Source: Oenanthe sinensis
Lineage: Eukaryota; Streptophyta; Magnoliopsida; Apiales; Apiaceae
Reading direction: 5' to 3'
Assembly: GCA_028671895.1 (NCBI GenBank)
Contig: JAPMAC010000197.1
Location: 2,857,001 to 2,921,000, forward strand
DNA: 64,000 nucleotides
This document shows, piece after piece, positions 47,678 to 60,080 of this stretch. The first letter of the stretch is position 1. Every line of letters begins with the position of its first letter. Position numbers and translations under genes: made by a program. A model generated the notes under the pieces. That model was not told where the DNA came from, made no database searches, and saw nothing but the letters and a program-made list of their open reading frames with translations.

Positions 47678-50600
47678 TAATGTTCGTGAGGATGACCTCA
47701 TGAACTTTCCTAAGGTTAGGCCATTTAGTATATATGTGGAGGGCCAATTTTGTAAATATAAAGTTCATATCTACATTTGACAATTGTCACGGACATCAAA
47801 CCTATATGAGTTGTGTTTAATGGGACCACTTTTTAGTTGGAGACTATATATGTACTGTTTGCAGAATATTGCAATACATATTTTTCTAAAATACATTTTA
47901 TACTAATGTTCTGCATGCAGTATATATATGGTCTCCGGGTCTTCAATTAAAAAGTGGTCTCCGTTGAACTTTTTCCTATATATATATGAATATGTAATTT
48001 CATCACTTCCGTCCCCATCATATAGACACATAAATTTCTGTTGATAGATACATATTCACATATTTGAGTACGATTAAAATTAAAAGTGTTCTAAGATATG
48101 ATACATATTTGTACACGGTTCACCGTGTCAGCTGCATAACACAATGTTTCCACACTGTTTCGGCTGCATAACATAATGTTTTGCATAAGTAGCACATTCA
48201 ATTGCAAATCTTCTACTAGGATTATTAGAGTGACTCTCTCTGAATCCAATTGATTGAAATGTCTCCTATTGTTATTTTTGACGGTTTAATGTTGCATAAC
48301 ACAATCCAAAATATGATGTTTGCAGCAGAACAAAGTGTGTTCTGCTGTAAAACGCGGCTATCTCAGGGAATGAAATGAACCTCAGGTTTCTTATTCTCTA
48401 ATATATATATGAAGGATGTCAGAAGTATTTTTCTTCTATACCGTGCATGGAATATAACTTGATAAGTAGATATATCATATTCATTTATAAGTTTAAACAG
48501 TTATATAATAATAACTTAGTAAATTTTCTTGTAATGTTCTTATGATCATATGTGTAATTACTATTAATTCTTCTCGCTAAGATGGTTTAACTTGTTAGTC
48601 ATTAACTGATATGTTTTGTAAGACCTAAATTTGGGAAGCCTTGAAGCTAGGTTTCACATCCACACAACAGGTAACTAAGAAATTTCAATAATTCATTTTC
48701 TGGTAGTGCATCCAATATGTTTGAGAAGTATGTTAAAGATGAATTTGCATGAGGATGACTAAATGTTTTTAAGGCCTTGTTGAATGCAGTATTTTTCTTT
48801 TGTTCCTTGGAATTTATGTGGCTTTTACGGCTACAACACACAGTTTGCTTTTTCAGCAATCTATGGATGTTTTAATTTCTCTAGATATGATCATGTCTGC
48901 TTGTAAATTTATTTATAATGGTTATATTTTTTAATGAATAATGTTTCAGCTGACTGCATATTTTGCTGATAGAATGATATCTGAAGAAGTTTTGCAGAAA
49001 AACTCTGTTATGCAACTGTCAACAGATCAGGTTAGATAATTGTAAAGTACGATCTTGATTTTTAGAGGGTCATAGTTGCACTGTCTAATCCACACATTTA
49101 AAGATATGTTGTTAATTTACATTTCAAAACTAAGGTGCAGGCTCATTGATTTCATTTTCTTCTAAATAAATATTTTTTTATACTCAATCTTCAAATTATA
49201 TTAATCATTTCGGTATGCATGTGTATATTCATCTTGTAGGATGTCATTGCTTTTATTTACAAAAGAAATGGAACGATTATAAATTGCAAATACAGGAACA
49301 TTATCAACAAGAATTTTTGGCAGGTACGTGTATTAAGCATTTTCTACGAATTATGTAAATTCATTTAGTAAATTCTGAAAACTAGAATTTTCGTATTATT
49401 GTGTACTAAGGGTCACCAGAAAACCGGTGAGTTGACGACCCTTTTATGAAACTATAAAAATATCTAATCCGTTTGTTTCTTATTCTGTTTTCAACTGTTA
49501 TGATTACTTACATGGATGTGCTGTACAAAATCTGATTTTCTGGTCCTAATTCGTAGGAGAAAGGCACAGAAAAAATATTGTATGGACTTGATGACATAAA
49601 AGATGCAGATGAGATAATCATTGTAAAGTACTTCATCACATTGGTTTTTATTTAGTAGCTACATTCTGTGTGATGAATAATAGTCAGGAGTCTAATTCTA
49701 CTTATAGGTTGAAGGAGAAATTGATAAGCTCTCAATGGAGCAGGCTGGACTTGTGAATACTGTTAGTGTTCCAGATGGTGCACCACAGAAAGTTTCGACC
49801 AAAGAGTTGCCATCCCCAGACAAGGTTTATATTAACACTGATATTTTTTAGCCACACTGTATCCTGAATTTCAAGTCAATAGAAGGCACCTTCTCTCTAT
49901 ATTAGTATTATAGTCACTAGATGTTAAATATCAGCTATATATGACTATTTGCCCTTTAGAGATTCCTCGCATATTTTTCCCCGCCCCTCATATTTTGTTT
50001 TATTTATTTGCACTTAAGAGTTAGAATATTTTTTCGTCTAAATGGCAAACAGAAGCTTGGTCTAAAATTCCTGAAAACATAGCTTTTTATGATTACATCG
50101 GCGATGCTTATGACATCAAGATGATATCATCATTGTACTAGTTCCTGTAGCAATAGTAGGCACCAAGTTTCCCTTTTCTATATAAGAGGCACTGCCTCGT
50201 TGTATTATCAAGTAAGAAAGTATTAGTGTAGTAGTAGAACACTTGCAGCAGTTATATACATACGTATGTAAACACATTCTGCAGTGTTGTTATAATGTAA
50301 TAGCAGTAGAGGAGCTTATATATTCAGATATATACATACACTTTCTGCTCTAAATTCATTCTGTTTTTCGCTCATTTATCTCTACTAATGTAACTAATCA
50401 CATATATTCCCATCTTATTCGCAGATTACAACACTAGACAATATCCTTATTTCTTTTGCTAATTACCTAACAATATATTTGTTATCATTAACATAATAAT
50501 TTAAAACAAATCACCTTACAGAAATATCTTTAAGAACTGCATATAAAGTATTCGTATCCTAAATTTTTGTTTAATATTGTATGAAATTTGAAGACACATA

Positions 50601-53600
50601 TAAATATGTAAATATTAAGAAAATTTAGATACAACTTTTGCATTCTGCTTCAGCAGGCAATATCAACATCTGTTAAAATTATTTTACCGCATTTCATTAA
50701 TAAATGTATAACTTATCTTTGGCTCCAGTTACCATCTTGTCTCATCTTATTCAGGATCTTCAATTCATTTCTACATTTATCTTTTTACTGATACAGTCAA
50801 GTGTACATCCTTGTGTATAAATCCAGGACTCCAGATTTATGTATCTTTGGAATTGCAAGGACTATCTGGACAAGGTCAGTTGTATTCTGTCAAATTAGAA
50901 CCCAGTACCAGGGATGCTTGCATGTTCCTTAGCTTTGTTTCTGTTTGGATATTGCCTCAGTAATTGCAAAAGCTGATTTTATGGCATAAATCATTCCAAA
51001 TAAATTTCAGTACTGATTTTATGCTGAACGTTATCTTTTTCATTCAAATTTGTATTTCAGTTTTTATTTTACAGCCTATATAAAGGCTTGATTCTGGAAC
51101 AATAAAAATATCAATCTTCTGCTTCTTTTCTCAAATTATATTCTTCTCTATATGCTGTTTTTATAACAAATAAACCAACAAATTGGTATCAAGAGCCCCT
51201 CTTCTTGAGGGACCTGTGATTGAATCAATAGAACCCTCATACACCTTACTTTTAATTTTTAATGAATCTTGAAAAACCATTCACATCTCTTGCACCACCG
51301 GTGTTTAATGGTGAAAATTACCAACTCTGGGCAGCGAGAATGGAGGCACATCTGGAGGCTGGGAACCTGTTGAAGAGGACTACGAAGATCTTCAATTGAC
51401 AGCCAATCCTACATTAGCTCAGATTAGGAATCACAAAGAGAGGAAATCAAAGAAGTCAAGGGCAAGAGGTATGTTACTTGCAACGGTTTCAGCAGAAATC
51501 TTTACAAGAATCATGACAAAAAAATCAGCATTCGAGATCTGGAATTTTCTCAAAACTGAATATGAAGGAGATGCTAGAATTAAAGGGATGCAAGTCATGA
51601 ATTTGATTAGAGAATTCGAAATGCAGAAAATGAATGGGTCAGAAACAATAAATGAGTATACAGGTAAACTACTTAGCATAGCCAATAAGATAAGATTGTT
51701 TGGCTCTGATTTTTCTGATTCCAGAATAGTACAGAAACTACTTGTTGCTCTTCCCGAAAGGTTTGATGCCACGATTTCATCCTTGGAGAGTACCAAAGAT
51801 CTGTCAACTGTTACATTGGCAGAGATAAGTAATGCTTTGCAGGCTCAAGAACAGAGAAGATTGATGAGGGATGAAGGTTCCGTGGAAGGAGCACTTCAAG
51901 CCAAGTTACATATCAACCATGGAGAAAAAGATAAAAGAAAAAAAATTCCAAAAAAGGAATTTCCATCCACGAGATTCTTTTACAAATGCAAGCAGCAGTA
52001 AAGGGGAAAGATACAAAGAATTTCCTCCATGTAAACATTGCGGAAAGAAAGGTCATCCTCCTTTCAAATGTTGGAAAAGGCCTGATGTGAAATGTGGAAA
52101 GTGTAATAAGATGGGACACGACGAAAAAATATGCAGAAGTGATTATTACCATAAAGAGAATGCTCAAATGGCAAACGAGAAGGAGGAAGAACAATTGTTC
52201 ATTGCATCTTGTTTTGCAAGCAGCAGCTCAAGTGATTGTTGGCTAATTGATAGTGGTTGCACTAACCACATGACCGGAGATGAAGAACTTTTCAGAGAGC
52301 TGGACAGATCACAAGTATCAAAGGTTAGAATTGGCAACAGTGCATATATAGCTGTCAAAGGAAAGGGAACAGTCGCCATTGAAAGCTGTAGAGGTACAAA
52401 ATTAATTTCTGAAGTGTTGTTTGTTCCTGAAATTGATCAAAATCTTTTAAGTGTTGGCCAGTTGATGGAGAAGGGATTTAAAGTTATATTTGAGAACAAA
52501 CAATGCTTGATCAAGGATGACAACAATAATGACGTTTTCAGAATTAAAATGAAAGGAAAGAGTTTTTCGCTTGATCCAATGGAGGAGGAGCAAGCTGCAT
52601 ATCCAGCTATCACAACTAGTGCAGAATTGTGGCACAAGAGGATGGGCCATTTTCATCATGCAGCATTATTAAATATGCAAAGAAAAGACTTGGCCATTGG
52701 ATTGTCGCATATAGAGTCTGAATTGCCAAATTGCAAGACATGCCAATATGGTAAACATGCAAGACTTCCTTTCCAACAAGCAACATGGAGAGCCACCGAA
52801 AAGCTGCAACTCATTCACACAGATTTGTGCGGACCTCAAAGAACTCCTTCTCTTAATGGGAGCAAATATTACATTATTTTTATTGATGATTTCGCGAGAA
52901 TGTGTTGGATCTATTTTCTCAGGTTCAAGTCAGAAGTTGCAGGTGTGTTCTTTAAATTCAAGAAATGGATTGAGAATCAAAGTGGCTGCAAGATTCAAGT
53001 TTTAAGGTCAGATAACGGCAAAGAGTACACCTCCAATGAATTTAACAAATTTTGTGAGGAGACAGGCATTGAACACCAACTTACATCTCCATACAACCCA
53101 CAACAGAATGGAGTCAGCGAGAGGAAAAATAGAACAATAATGGAGATGTCCAGATGCATGCTTCATGAGAAGAATCTACCTAAAGAATATTGGGCAGAGG
53201 CTGCCAATACGGCCGTATTTTTGTTGAACAGACTTCCAACAAAGGCTGTAAATGGGAAGACTCCTTATGAGGTATGGTATGGTTATAAGCCTTTAATTAA
53301 AAATCTTAAAATGTTTGGATGTTTGTGTTTTACTCATGTGCCGCAGATCAAACGAGACAAGTTGGACAAGAAAGCTGAGCCTGGTGTGTTTATCGGATAT
53401 AGCTTGGTATCCAAAGCTTATAGAGTTTTTCAACCGGATAGTAAAAAGATTATAATAAGCAGGGATGTAAGCTTCATGGAGAATGATGAGTGGAGCTGGA
53501 GCAGTGATAAAAATAATTCTGGTGCAAATTATCATCACCCAATTGATTTAAATCAAGATGAATTGGTTGATGATCCCGCTGTTCGTGGTACATGGTCACT

Positions 53601-56600
53601 TGCTGATATATATCAAAGATGCAATGTTGTTGTTTTTGAACCTGCCGGATATTCAGAGGCTGAAAAGGATCCTCAATGGGTGGCTACAATGAAGGAGGAA
53701 CTCTCCATGATCGAAAAAAATGAGACTTGGGAATTAGTTGAAAGGCCTAAGCATCAAAAGGTGATTGGAGTAAAATGGATGTTCAGAAAAAAGGAGAATG
53801 CAGATGGTACAATAAATAAGTATAAAGCAAGGTTAGTAGCAAAAGGGTATGCTCAAGTTTTTGGAGTAGATTATTTTGATACATTTGCTCCTGTTGCAAG
53901 GCAAGACACCACCCGAATGTTACTAGCTGTTGCGGTACAAAAGCGTTGGAAAATACATCAACTTGATGTCAAGTCAGCATTCTTAAATGGCATTCTAGAG
54001 GAAGAAATTTATGTTGACCAGAAGGCTTTGTTGTGCAAGGGCAGGAGAACAAAGTGTATCGATTGAAGAAGGCGTTATATGGTTTAAAACAGGCGCCAAG
54101 GGCCTGGTACAACAAAATTGATGAATACTTGTTGAAATTGGGTTTTGTTAAAGGCCTCAGTGAGTCCACTTTATATATTAAATGTGATCAAAATGATCTC
54201 ATTGTTGTATCCTTATACGTTGATGATCTTCTGGTGACTGGCAGTAGCATTGAACTTATTCAAAAGTTCAAGGAAGATATGACGCAAGCATTTGAAATGG
54301 AAGATCTTGGAGAAATGTCTTACTTTCTTGGAATTGAAATCAAGCAAAGTCAAGGTGAAATTTTTATCTGTCAACAGAAGTATGCAAATGAAATTTTAAA
54401 ATTTTTTCAAATGGAGGGTTGTAAAAGTGTGAGCACTCCTATGTGTCCAAAAGCGAAGCTCTTTAAAGATGAAGGAACCAAGGTAGACGAGTCACACTAT
54501 AGAAGTTTGATTGGATGTCTAATGTATCTTACGACAACAAGGCCAGATATCTTGTATGCTGTAAATGTTCTCTCTAGATTCTTGAATTGTGCTACTGAGA
54601 CTCATTTTAAGGCTGCTAAAAGAGTTCTCTGTTATATCAAAGGAACCTCAAGTTTTGGGATAAAGTTCTGTTTTTCGCGGGATTTTGAGTTGGAAGGTTA
54701 TGCTGATAGTGACTGGGCAGGATCTTTGGATGACTTGAAGAGCACCTCTGGTTTCTGTTTCTGGTTTGGATCGGGAATTTTTACTTGGAGTTCAAAAAAA
54801 CAAAAGATAGTGGCGCAATCAACAGCTGAAGCAGAATTATTAGCAGCAACGGCAGCAGTTGATCATGTTTTGTGGCTCAGAATTTTTTTATCTGATCTAC
54901 ACCTAGAGCAAAAGCTAAGTACTGAAATTATGGTTGACAATCAAGCTGCCATAGCCATCTCAAAAAATCCAGTTTTTCATGGGAAAACCAAGCATTTCAG
55001 CATTAAATTGTTCTTCGTAAGTGATGTTCAAAAGGATGGTGCAGTTTGTTTGAGGTATTGCAGGACTGAAGATCAGATGACCGATATATTTACAAAGCCC
55101 CTTGCCAAGGGTAGATTTGAAGAATTAAGAGGAAGGCTTGATATTTGCACCTACTGATGCAAGGAGGAGTGTTTGAATATTGCCTCGGTAATTGCAAAAG
55201 CTGATTTTATGGCATAAATCATTCCAAATAAATTTCAGCACTGATTTTATGCTGAACGTTATCTTTTTCATTCAAATTTGTATTTCAGTTTTTATTTTAC
55301 AGCCTATATAAAGGCTTGATTCTGGAACAATAAAAATATCAATCTTCTGCTTCTTTTCTCAAATTATATTCTTCTCTGTATGCTGTTTTTATAACAAATA
55401 AACCAACAGTTTCATAATATATTATGGTTATTTGTTCATGTATATAACCCATGTCATTTTCCTTGATATCATCTAGGCTTCAAAAATTATCCTAGCAACT
55501 GATGGTGACTGGCCTGGTCAAGTGTTGGCTGAAGAACTTGCACGACGACTTGGAAAAGAAAGGTCACAATTCTAGTTTGAATCCTCACTGTCAGTTAATG
55601 TGTTTTTGAAATTCTTGCTTATCTTATTAATATAAACATTAGACATACTAGATTACGTTATTATCGAACTTCAGTGGTTTTTAATCGTCAATGGGCTGAC
55701 AAGTCTAGTTGTTCAAAAGCAAGGTGGTACAGATATTCTGTTGCTTTGAAATATCAGTTACCTAGTAATACCTTATATTATTGACTTTTCACGTTTTCAG
55801 TTTCAACGCTTTAAGCTTGCTGAGAGACTTTGAATGTATCCTCACTAATTATCTACATCTATACTATATTATTATAAGCAAACATGTGTTTAGTTTGGTT
55901 GGTTCAACGCCTTCCAAAAAAATTACAAGTGCTTTCTAAAAAAGGTTAAACATCTTCTAATTAAACACTAATCTCATAATTAGAATACATCTCTAAATAA
56001 AATTCATATATTTATCTTTTTTAAATACAACTAATATTAACCTCCTAATTAAAATACATCTCTAAATGATAGAACTCACAAACATTATTCCTTTTGAAAA
56101 TATTATTATAATAGTTTGGTTTAAATTAAATTAAATTAAATAGATATAATTTATTTCATTTATAATATAATAACATAGTAGTTTAGATCACACACAAACA
56201 CACATTACTCTCCTAACTAAAATATATCTCGATACACACATAAACATTATCTTATTAAAATATAAATACAAATAAATTATATAAAACTATATTCATATAA
56301 TATTAAATAAAGTTTAAATTATTATTATACAAATAAAAACAAATTCAAATCATATTAAAAATATTAAAATAAAAATATTAAGAAATTAAAAAATTTCATT
56401 CGTGCATCGTAATGGATATACTTGGCTTACGTATCTCAATTTCATTCCGACTCAAACTCTTTAAATATTATTTAAATTATAAATTTATAATTATTATTTG
56501 GCAAATCTTGTTTCTGCACAAATATTATAAAGAATATTAAAAAGAACCTATGAATTAAATATAATATTTAATAGCTATCCCGTGCATCGCACGGGTTATA

Positions 56601-57912
56601 AGCTAGTAATAGTATAATACATGTAGTAGGTTAAATCCCAACATTTTCTATGCTGAACAAAGAAAATAAATAAAGGCCAAAGTTATGCTAGCAATACCTT
56701 TCTTAGCTCCTAACTGTCAATTGAACAAGTATACCTTTATTAGCTTATTAACTTGTTATGGAAATCATAAGCTTTTGAATTTATCAATCTTTCGGGCCAA
56801 TTTTAATTTTAAAGAAAACATCTGACTTGAAAATTATGATTCATCTGACCGTATCTATCCTTTTTTTGCCATCAGATGTTGGCTGGTGCAATGGCCTAAA
56901 AAAGACGAGTTGTCTTCTTTTAAAGATGCAAATGAGGTATTCTTCCTTTTAAATTTCCATTCTCTTTTTCCATTTACCTTTTGTTAATTTCTGATAGCTC
57001 TCCTACAAAAAAGAGAAACATGTAGATGAAAATTCCGTGAGGTAATGATCTGAATTCAGTTTATCGAATCAAGTAAAATATTTAAATAGATCATACTTGT
57101 GGGCGAGCTTTGCACTGTTTTGCAGTAACCTTGTGTGTTTAAGAGGGCAGGGAATTCAATATCTTCACATAAATTTATACATTAGGTACAAACTGGATAC
57201 TTCTCGTTTTCTTGTCCATGACTTTAAATCTATGTACTTCTTTTAGCCTTCCTCAAACCAATATGGCCACCAACCATAGTGACTTTGTTGCAATTCGTAC
57301 TTGCTTGAAATAGATACTAATAAGGTAATCTTGACTGAGAAATTGATTATGACTTATATCTAGTTAGACAAACGACCCCGTGGATTCATCCTGATACACA
57401 AAGTAATAAATAAATTGTAAAACTTATCCATCGTTATAGATCTGTAGTACTGTAAAGTATTATAAACTGTATCGATTGCAGAACATCAATTGCCATACAG
57501 CAGATCCAGTAAAGGATAAATTATTACTATCCTGGTTTTAAAGCACCTTGTAGATCCTTCTTCATTTTAAATGGCAGTCGGGTTGATGATGGGAAGTTGG
57601 GGACCCTTAACCCGTATTATAAATTATTAGAGAAGATCACTACACATGGAATCATCAAAAACTATTTTCCTATCATCTTATGAAAAGGAACTAGGGATTA
57701 TTATCTAAAAACTTTACAGGTAAAATATTAGCAGTTAAAGCATCTTCCAATTTATCAGCTTCTCTGAAAAGGTAAAGTATGACATTGAGCCTTTATAACG
57801 TTTTTGATTTTTACAGGTTCTGAAGAATTTGGGGGCTGGTGCTCTGAGGGATATAATCGATAATGCAGTATTATATAAAACTCCAAATTTTAATACAAGC
57901 CAACTGAAGTGA
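43991..57912 (+). CDS. TWINKY-like: Organellar TOPRIM primase, TWINKY-like, with a frameshift in exon 2
   Basis: Fifteen exons: 43991-44132, 44279-44528, 44650-44709, 45581-45702, 46577-46632, 46717-46768, 46853-46924, 48950-49030, 49240-49323, 49557-49622, 49708-49824, 50827-50874, 55477-55562, 56876-56936, 57817-57912. Corrected length is about 463 residues. Order: a transit-peptide-like N-terminus (MAGVVLAPAPTLF), a stretch of near-repeats (VGFVEKSE, VGLIEKSE), a zinc ribbon (LTCPKCKGG, CFRMECGW), then a TOPRIM domain with VEGEIDK and ATDGDWPGQ. This matches the primase half of plant TWINKLE, which primes plastid and mitochondrial DNA. The frame closes 30 residues after DANE, before any helicase, as in the primase-only paralogue TWINKY. 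Exon 2 has one surplus base, giving TGA at 44329-44331. An ATG at 44267 in the other frame could rescue translation without the transit peptide. Two transposons sit in introns 12 and 13. Confidence 0.82.
47621..47673. repeat. (TA)n microsatellite in primase intron 7
   Basis: About 26 TA units. It borders the inverted-repeat segment to its right. Confidence 0.95.
47822..47976. repeat. Imperfect palindrome in primase intron 7
   Basis: GGACCACTTTTTAGTTGGAGAC near 47822 pairs with TCAATTAAAAAGTGGTCTCC near 47943, and ATATATAT arms lie inside. It is probably part of a DNA-transposon remnant running from about 47673 to 47990. Element ends were not resolved. Confidence 0.5.
50942..55408 (+). mobile_element. 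Young Ty1/Copia retrotransposon, 4467 bp
   Basis: Two 239-base LTRs (50942-51180 and 55170-55408) start TGTTTG and end CCAACA and differ at only four positions. A perfect 5-base duplication GTTTC flanks the element (50937-50941, 55409-55413). A primer-binding site like that of initiator tRNA-Met (TTGGTATCAAGAGC) starts at 51183, and the purine tract AAGGAGGAG precedes the 3' LTR. A TATA box (CTATATAAAGG) lies in each LTR. The insertion is in primase intron 12, 67 bases after exon 12, in the gene's own direction. Confidence 0.97.
51262..55157 (+). pseudogene. Copia gag-pol polyprotein, three frame shifts
   Basis: Gag starts at 51262 (MNLEKPFTSLAPPVFNGENY). Then come two zinc knuckles (CKHCGKKGHPPFKC, CGKCNKMGHDEKIC), protease (LIDSGCTNHM), integrase with its HHCC zinc site (HKRMGHFHHA, CKTCQYGKHA) and DDE residues (HTDLCGP, SDNGKEY), reverse transcriptase (FAPVAR, YVDDLL) and RNase H (GYADSDWAG, STAEAE, KHFSIK). 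Integrase before reverse transcriptase defines Copia. The frame is broken near 51360, near 51955-51965 and near 54021, where bases are missing or added, so this copy is not autonomous although its LTRs are young. Confidence 0.95.
55858..56606 (+). mobile_element. Non-autonomous Helitron, about 750 bp
   Basis: The 3' end has the classic form: a GC-rich hairpin CCCGTGC-ATC-GCACGGG (56579-56595), a short AT spacer and CTAG (56603-56606) followed by a host T. The 5' end reads A|TCTATACTATATTATT, a TC start after a host A. The interior is AT-rich and non-coding. It lies in primase intron 13. Confidence 0.8.
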
Positions 57913-57936
57913 ACAATGAGCCAAGTCCAACTTAAC

Positions 57937-58092
57937 CCCGTAAGCGAGATCACCACCTAATAGCATGTTGCCACCAGAAGTGGCAGAACGCCGTATTTCT
58001 TTTATAGAATCTCCAAATTGTTCCGGAGCAACATCAATAACATTAGTGTAGGACTGTATATTGAGGACTTGAGCAGAATCTTTGTATAAAGG
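57937..58092 (-). other. Orphan exon-like open frame of 52 codons
   Basis: On the minus strand an acceptor (ATATGCAG) precedes PLYKDSAQVLNIQS, and the frame runs through NVIDVAPEQFGDSIKEIRR and GGNMLLGGDLAYG to a plausible donor GTTAAG. The codon use and the exact 156-base length look like a real internal exon. I do not recognise the family, and no partner exons were found. It begins 24 bases past the primase stop, on the opposite strand. Confidence 0.4.
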
Positions 58093-58099
58093 CTGCATA

Positions 58100-58535
58100 T
58101 CATGTAGATCAAGTTATAAGTATAAAGCATGCATGCATATTTGATACATTGTGCCTGCAACATGTTATACATTGTTTCTCATGCTATATGCAATTGACGG
58201 AAGCAGACCAGGGGCTGACCCCTACCCCGAACTCAACCTTCGAAAATTAATTTTTCGAAAAATTATTACTGAATATATTTGTTAGTTCCGGTTAAAATAT
58301 TTATAATTTACAATCCTGTTCCGCAATTATTGCAATATAGAGTTCAATCGAATGGGACGATAACCCTCACCACTAAATTTTTACTTAACCTTCATTTATT
58401 TTTATTTTACTTGAATAGAATCACTAAATCAATTAATTTATAGATATTAATTCAAAATAATTTACACATTCTGAATATATTATACAACATTATTTAAAAC
58501 TATACCACAAAACAATTAGCAATTCTTCTCATCTA
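58100..58535. other. Intergenic DNA, possible transposon debris
   Basis: Around 58200-58350 a stretch of different composition (CCAGGGGCTGACCCCTACCCCG) contains a small palindrome and resembles repeat DNA. No gene seen. Confidence 0.4.
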
Positions 58536-59449
58536 CTACCAAGAACCTTGTACATTTTCTGTACCCACACTACCAGAAGATCCTATTCTTGTCAACTCCA
58601 TTCCTTCTCCAACAGGCAAAGTCACCACAGATTCAACTCCTCTTTTTCCCTTTACAACTTAACCAAAAGATCTTTTACAAACTTCACTATTCACAACCAC
58701 AACTGACCCTCTTGCATTCATATCTATTAGTTTAAACAATCTCAAATGATCTTCAAACTTCCCATCTATAACAGCAAAATCAATTTTCTTGTAGTGTTTG
58801 ATCACTTCACATGGATCTCCAATCACAATTTTCATCACTTTGTTTAAACCAACAAGGATATTATCATAGCTTTTAAGCTGATTGTACATGAGTTTTTCGA
58901 TATTTTCGCGGCGAGGGACAATGCAAATCACAAGGCCTCCGGTTTGTTTTGCAGCTACTGCTAGTGCAATTGTGAGTGATGAAATGCCTTGTGTAGTGAT
59001 TTGTACCATTCGTTTGGCTTTGTTTCCGGCTGCTAAGGCTGATATTAATTCCATGCATTCGGGTTCAAGACTAGTGCTCTCCTGGTTCTTAAGTTTAGAC
59101 TGCAAATACATAAATAAAACAACATTAAAACAAGCTAGATATATATTGGAAAACAATACATCTTATGATTTCTCTGGCATGCCCAGCTTCACATCCATTT
59201 ACATCTTATGGTTCTTAATTTCACGATAATTTTTTGTTATACTGGATGTCGAAGCCAGCTCAATTAATCATCCGATGAGTAGATGACTAGCTCAGCATCC
59301 GAGGATAATTTTAATTGTAGGGCTGATAATATAGAATGAAAATTCACAAGCTAATAATTATTTTTAACATGAAAATCTGTATTAAGAGTACTTGCGAAGT
59401 GTAAGGTGTTCAAGTAAGCTTTTGTTGCATCTTGAGAAGACCACTCCAT
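58536..59449 (-). pseudogene. DUF1442 family gene, disrupted
   Basis: Exon 1 (59449-59392) begins MEWSSQDATKAYLNTL, the family's typical start. Exon 2 (59099-58536) contains ELISALAAGNKAKRMV, GGLVICIVP and KIDFAVIDGKFEDHLRLF, then VVVVNS. DUF1442 proteins are plant proteins related to SAM-dependent methyltransferases; their substrate is unknown. A TAA at 58659-58661 interrupts exon 2 after KRSFG, yet the same frame continues with VTLPVGEGMELTRI, which matches the normal C-terminal part. The obvious splice sites also leave the exons one base out of phase. Either the protein is shorter and spliced differently, or the gene is dead. I favour the latter. Confidence 0.72.
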
Positions 59450-59587
59450 GGACCTGCTAGGAATAATTTTTACAAAGGAAAGATAGTATGTGTATATAAT
59501 ATAGGGTTCGTTGGACAGCTAACGCTCTTGCTCCCAAACAATCCCCCGATATTTATATTAAAAAAATTGACTAAAGCTAATACATTA

Positions 59588-59817
59588 TATTGTCTCCGTC
59601 GTAAATTAACTGTTTTTTTTTATTTTTCCGGGATCAAATTAATTAAAAATTATATATAATTAAAAAAGTTTATAAAAAATATATTTAATCTATTCTAAAA
59701 TATTTTATTCAGCTTTCTGAAATTATAAAAAAATAATTTTAATTATCAATCATAATCGAGTCGAATTAATCATAAAAAAAAATCAAATAAAACCGATAAT
59801 TTAGAACCGAGGGAGTA
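59588..59817. mobile_element. Decayed Stowaway-type MITE
   Basis: Left end GTCTCCGTCGTAAATTAACTG and right end (inverted) TACTCCCTCGGTTCTAAATTA are related to the CTCCCTCCGTCC ends of the MITE at 2957-3045, and the interior is very AT-rich. It lies about 140 bases upstream of the DUF1442 start codon. Confidence 0.6.
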
Positions 59818-60080
59818 CAAAGGAAGCCGGATATATTGGAGAACTTAAATATACATCAGAAATTTCTTCGACACATGCAGGGCAACTTTATATAGGATAT
59901 ATTAGAATACTATCTATTCATTAATCAGACTAGAGCAGCATGGCACACTATCCAATGTCATATGAGCACCACACTACCAGAGTCTGCAGCACAAGGTTAA
60001 ACTTAAAATTAAACCCAAAAAACGTTTAATGAAAAAATGTAGTTTTTGCCGAATTCGAGTAAATATTAAATTAGTTCATT
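59818..60080. other. Intergenic spacer
   Basis: Between the DUF1442 upstream region and the 3' end of the seryl-tRNA synthetase gene. No gene or repeat recognised; it presumably includes the synthetase 3' untranslated region. Confidence 0.5.

Noticed and set aside
58882..59229. 115-residue plus-strand frame
   Set aside because: Antisense to DUF1442 exon 2; the minus-strand frame matches the family.
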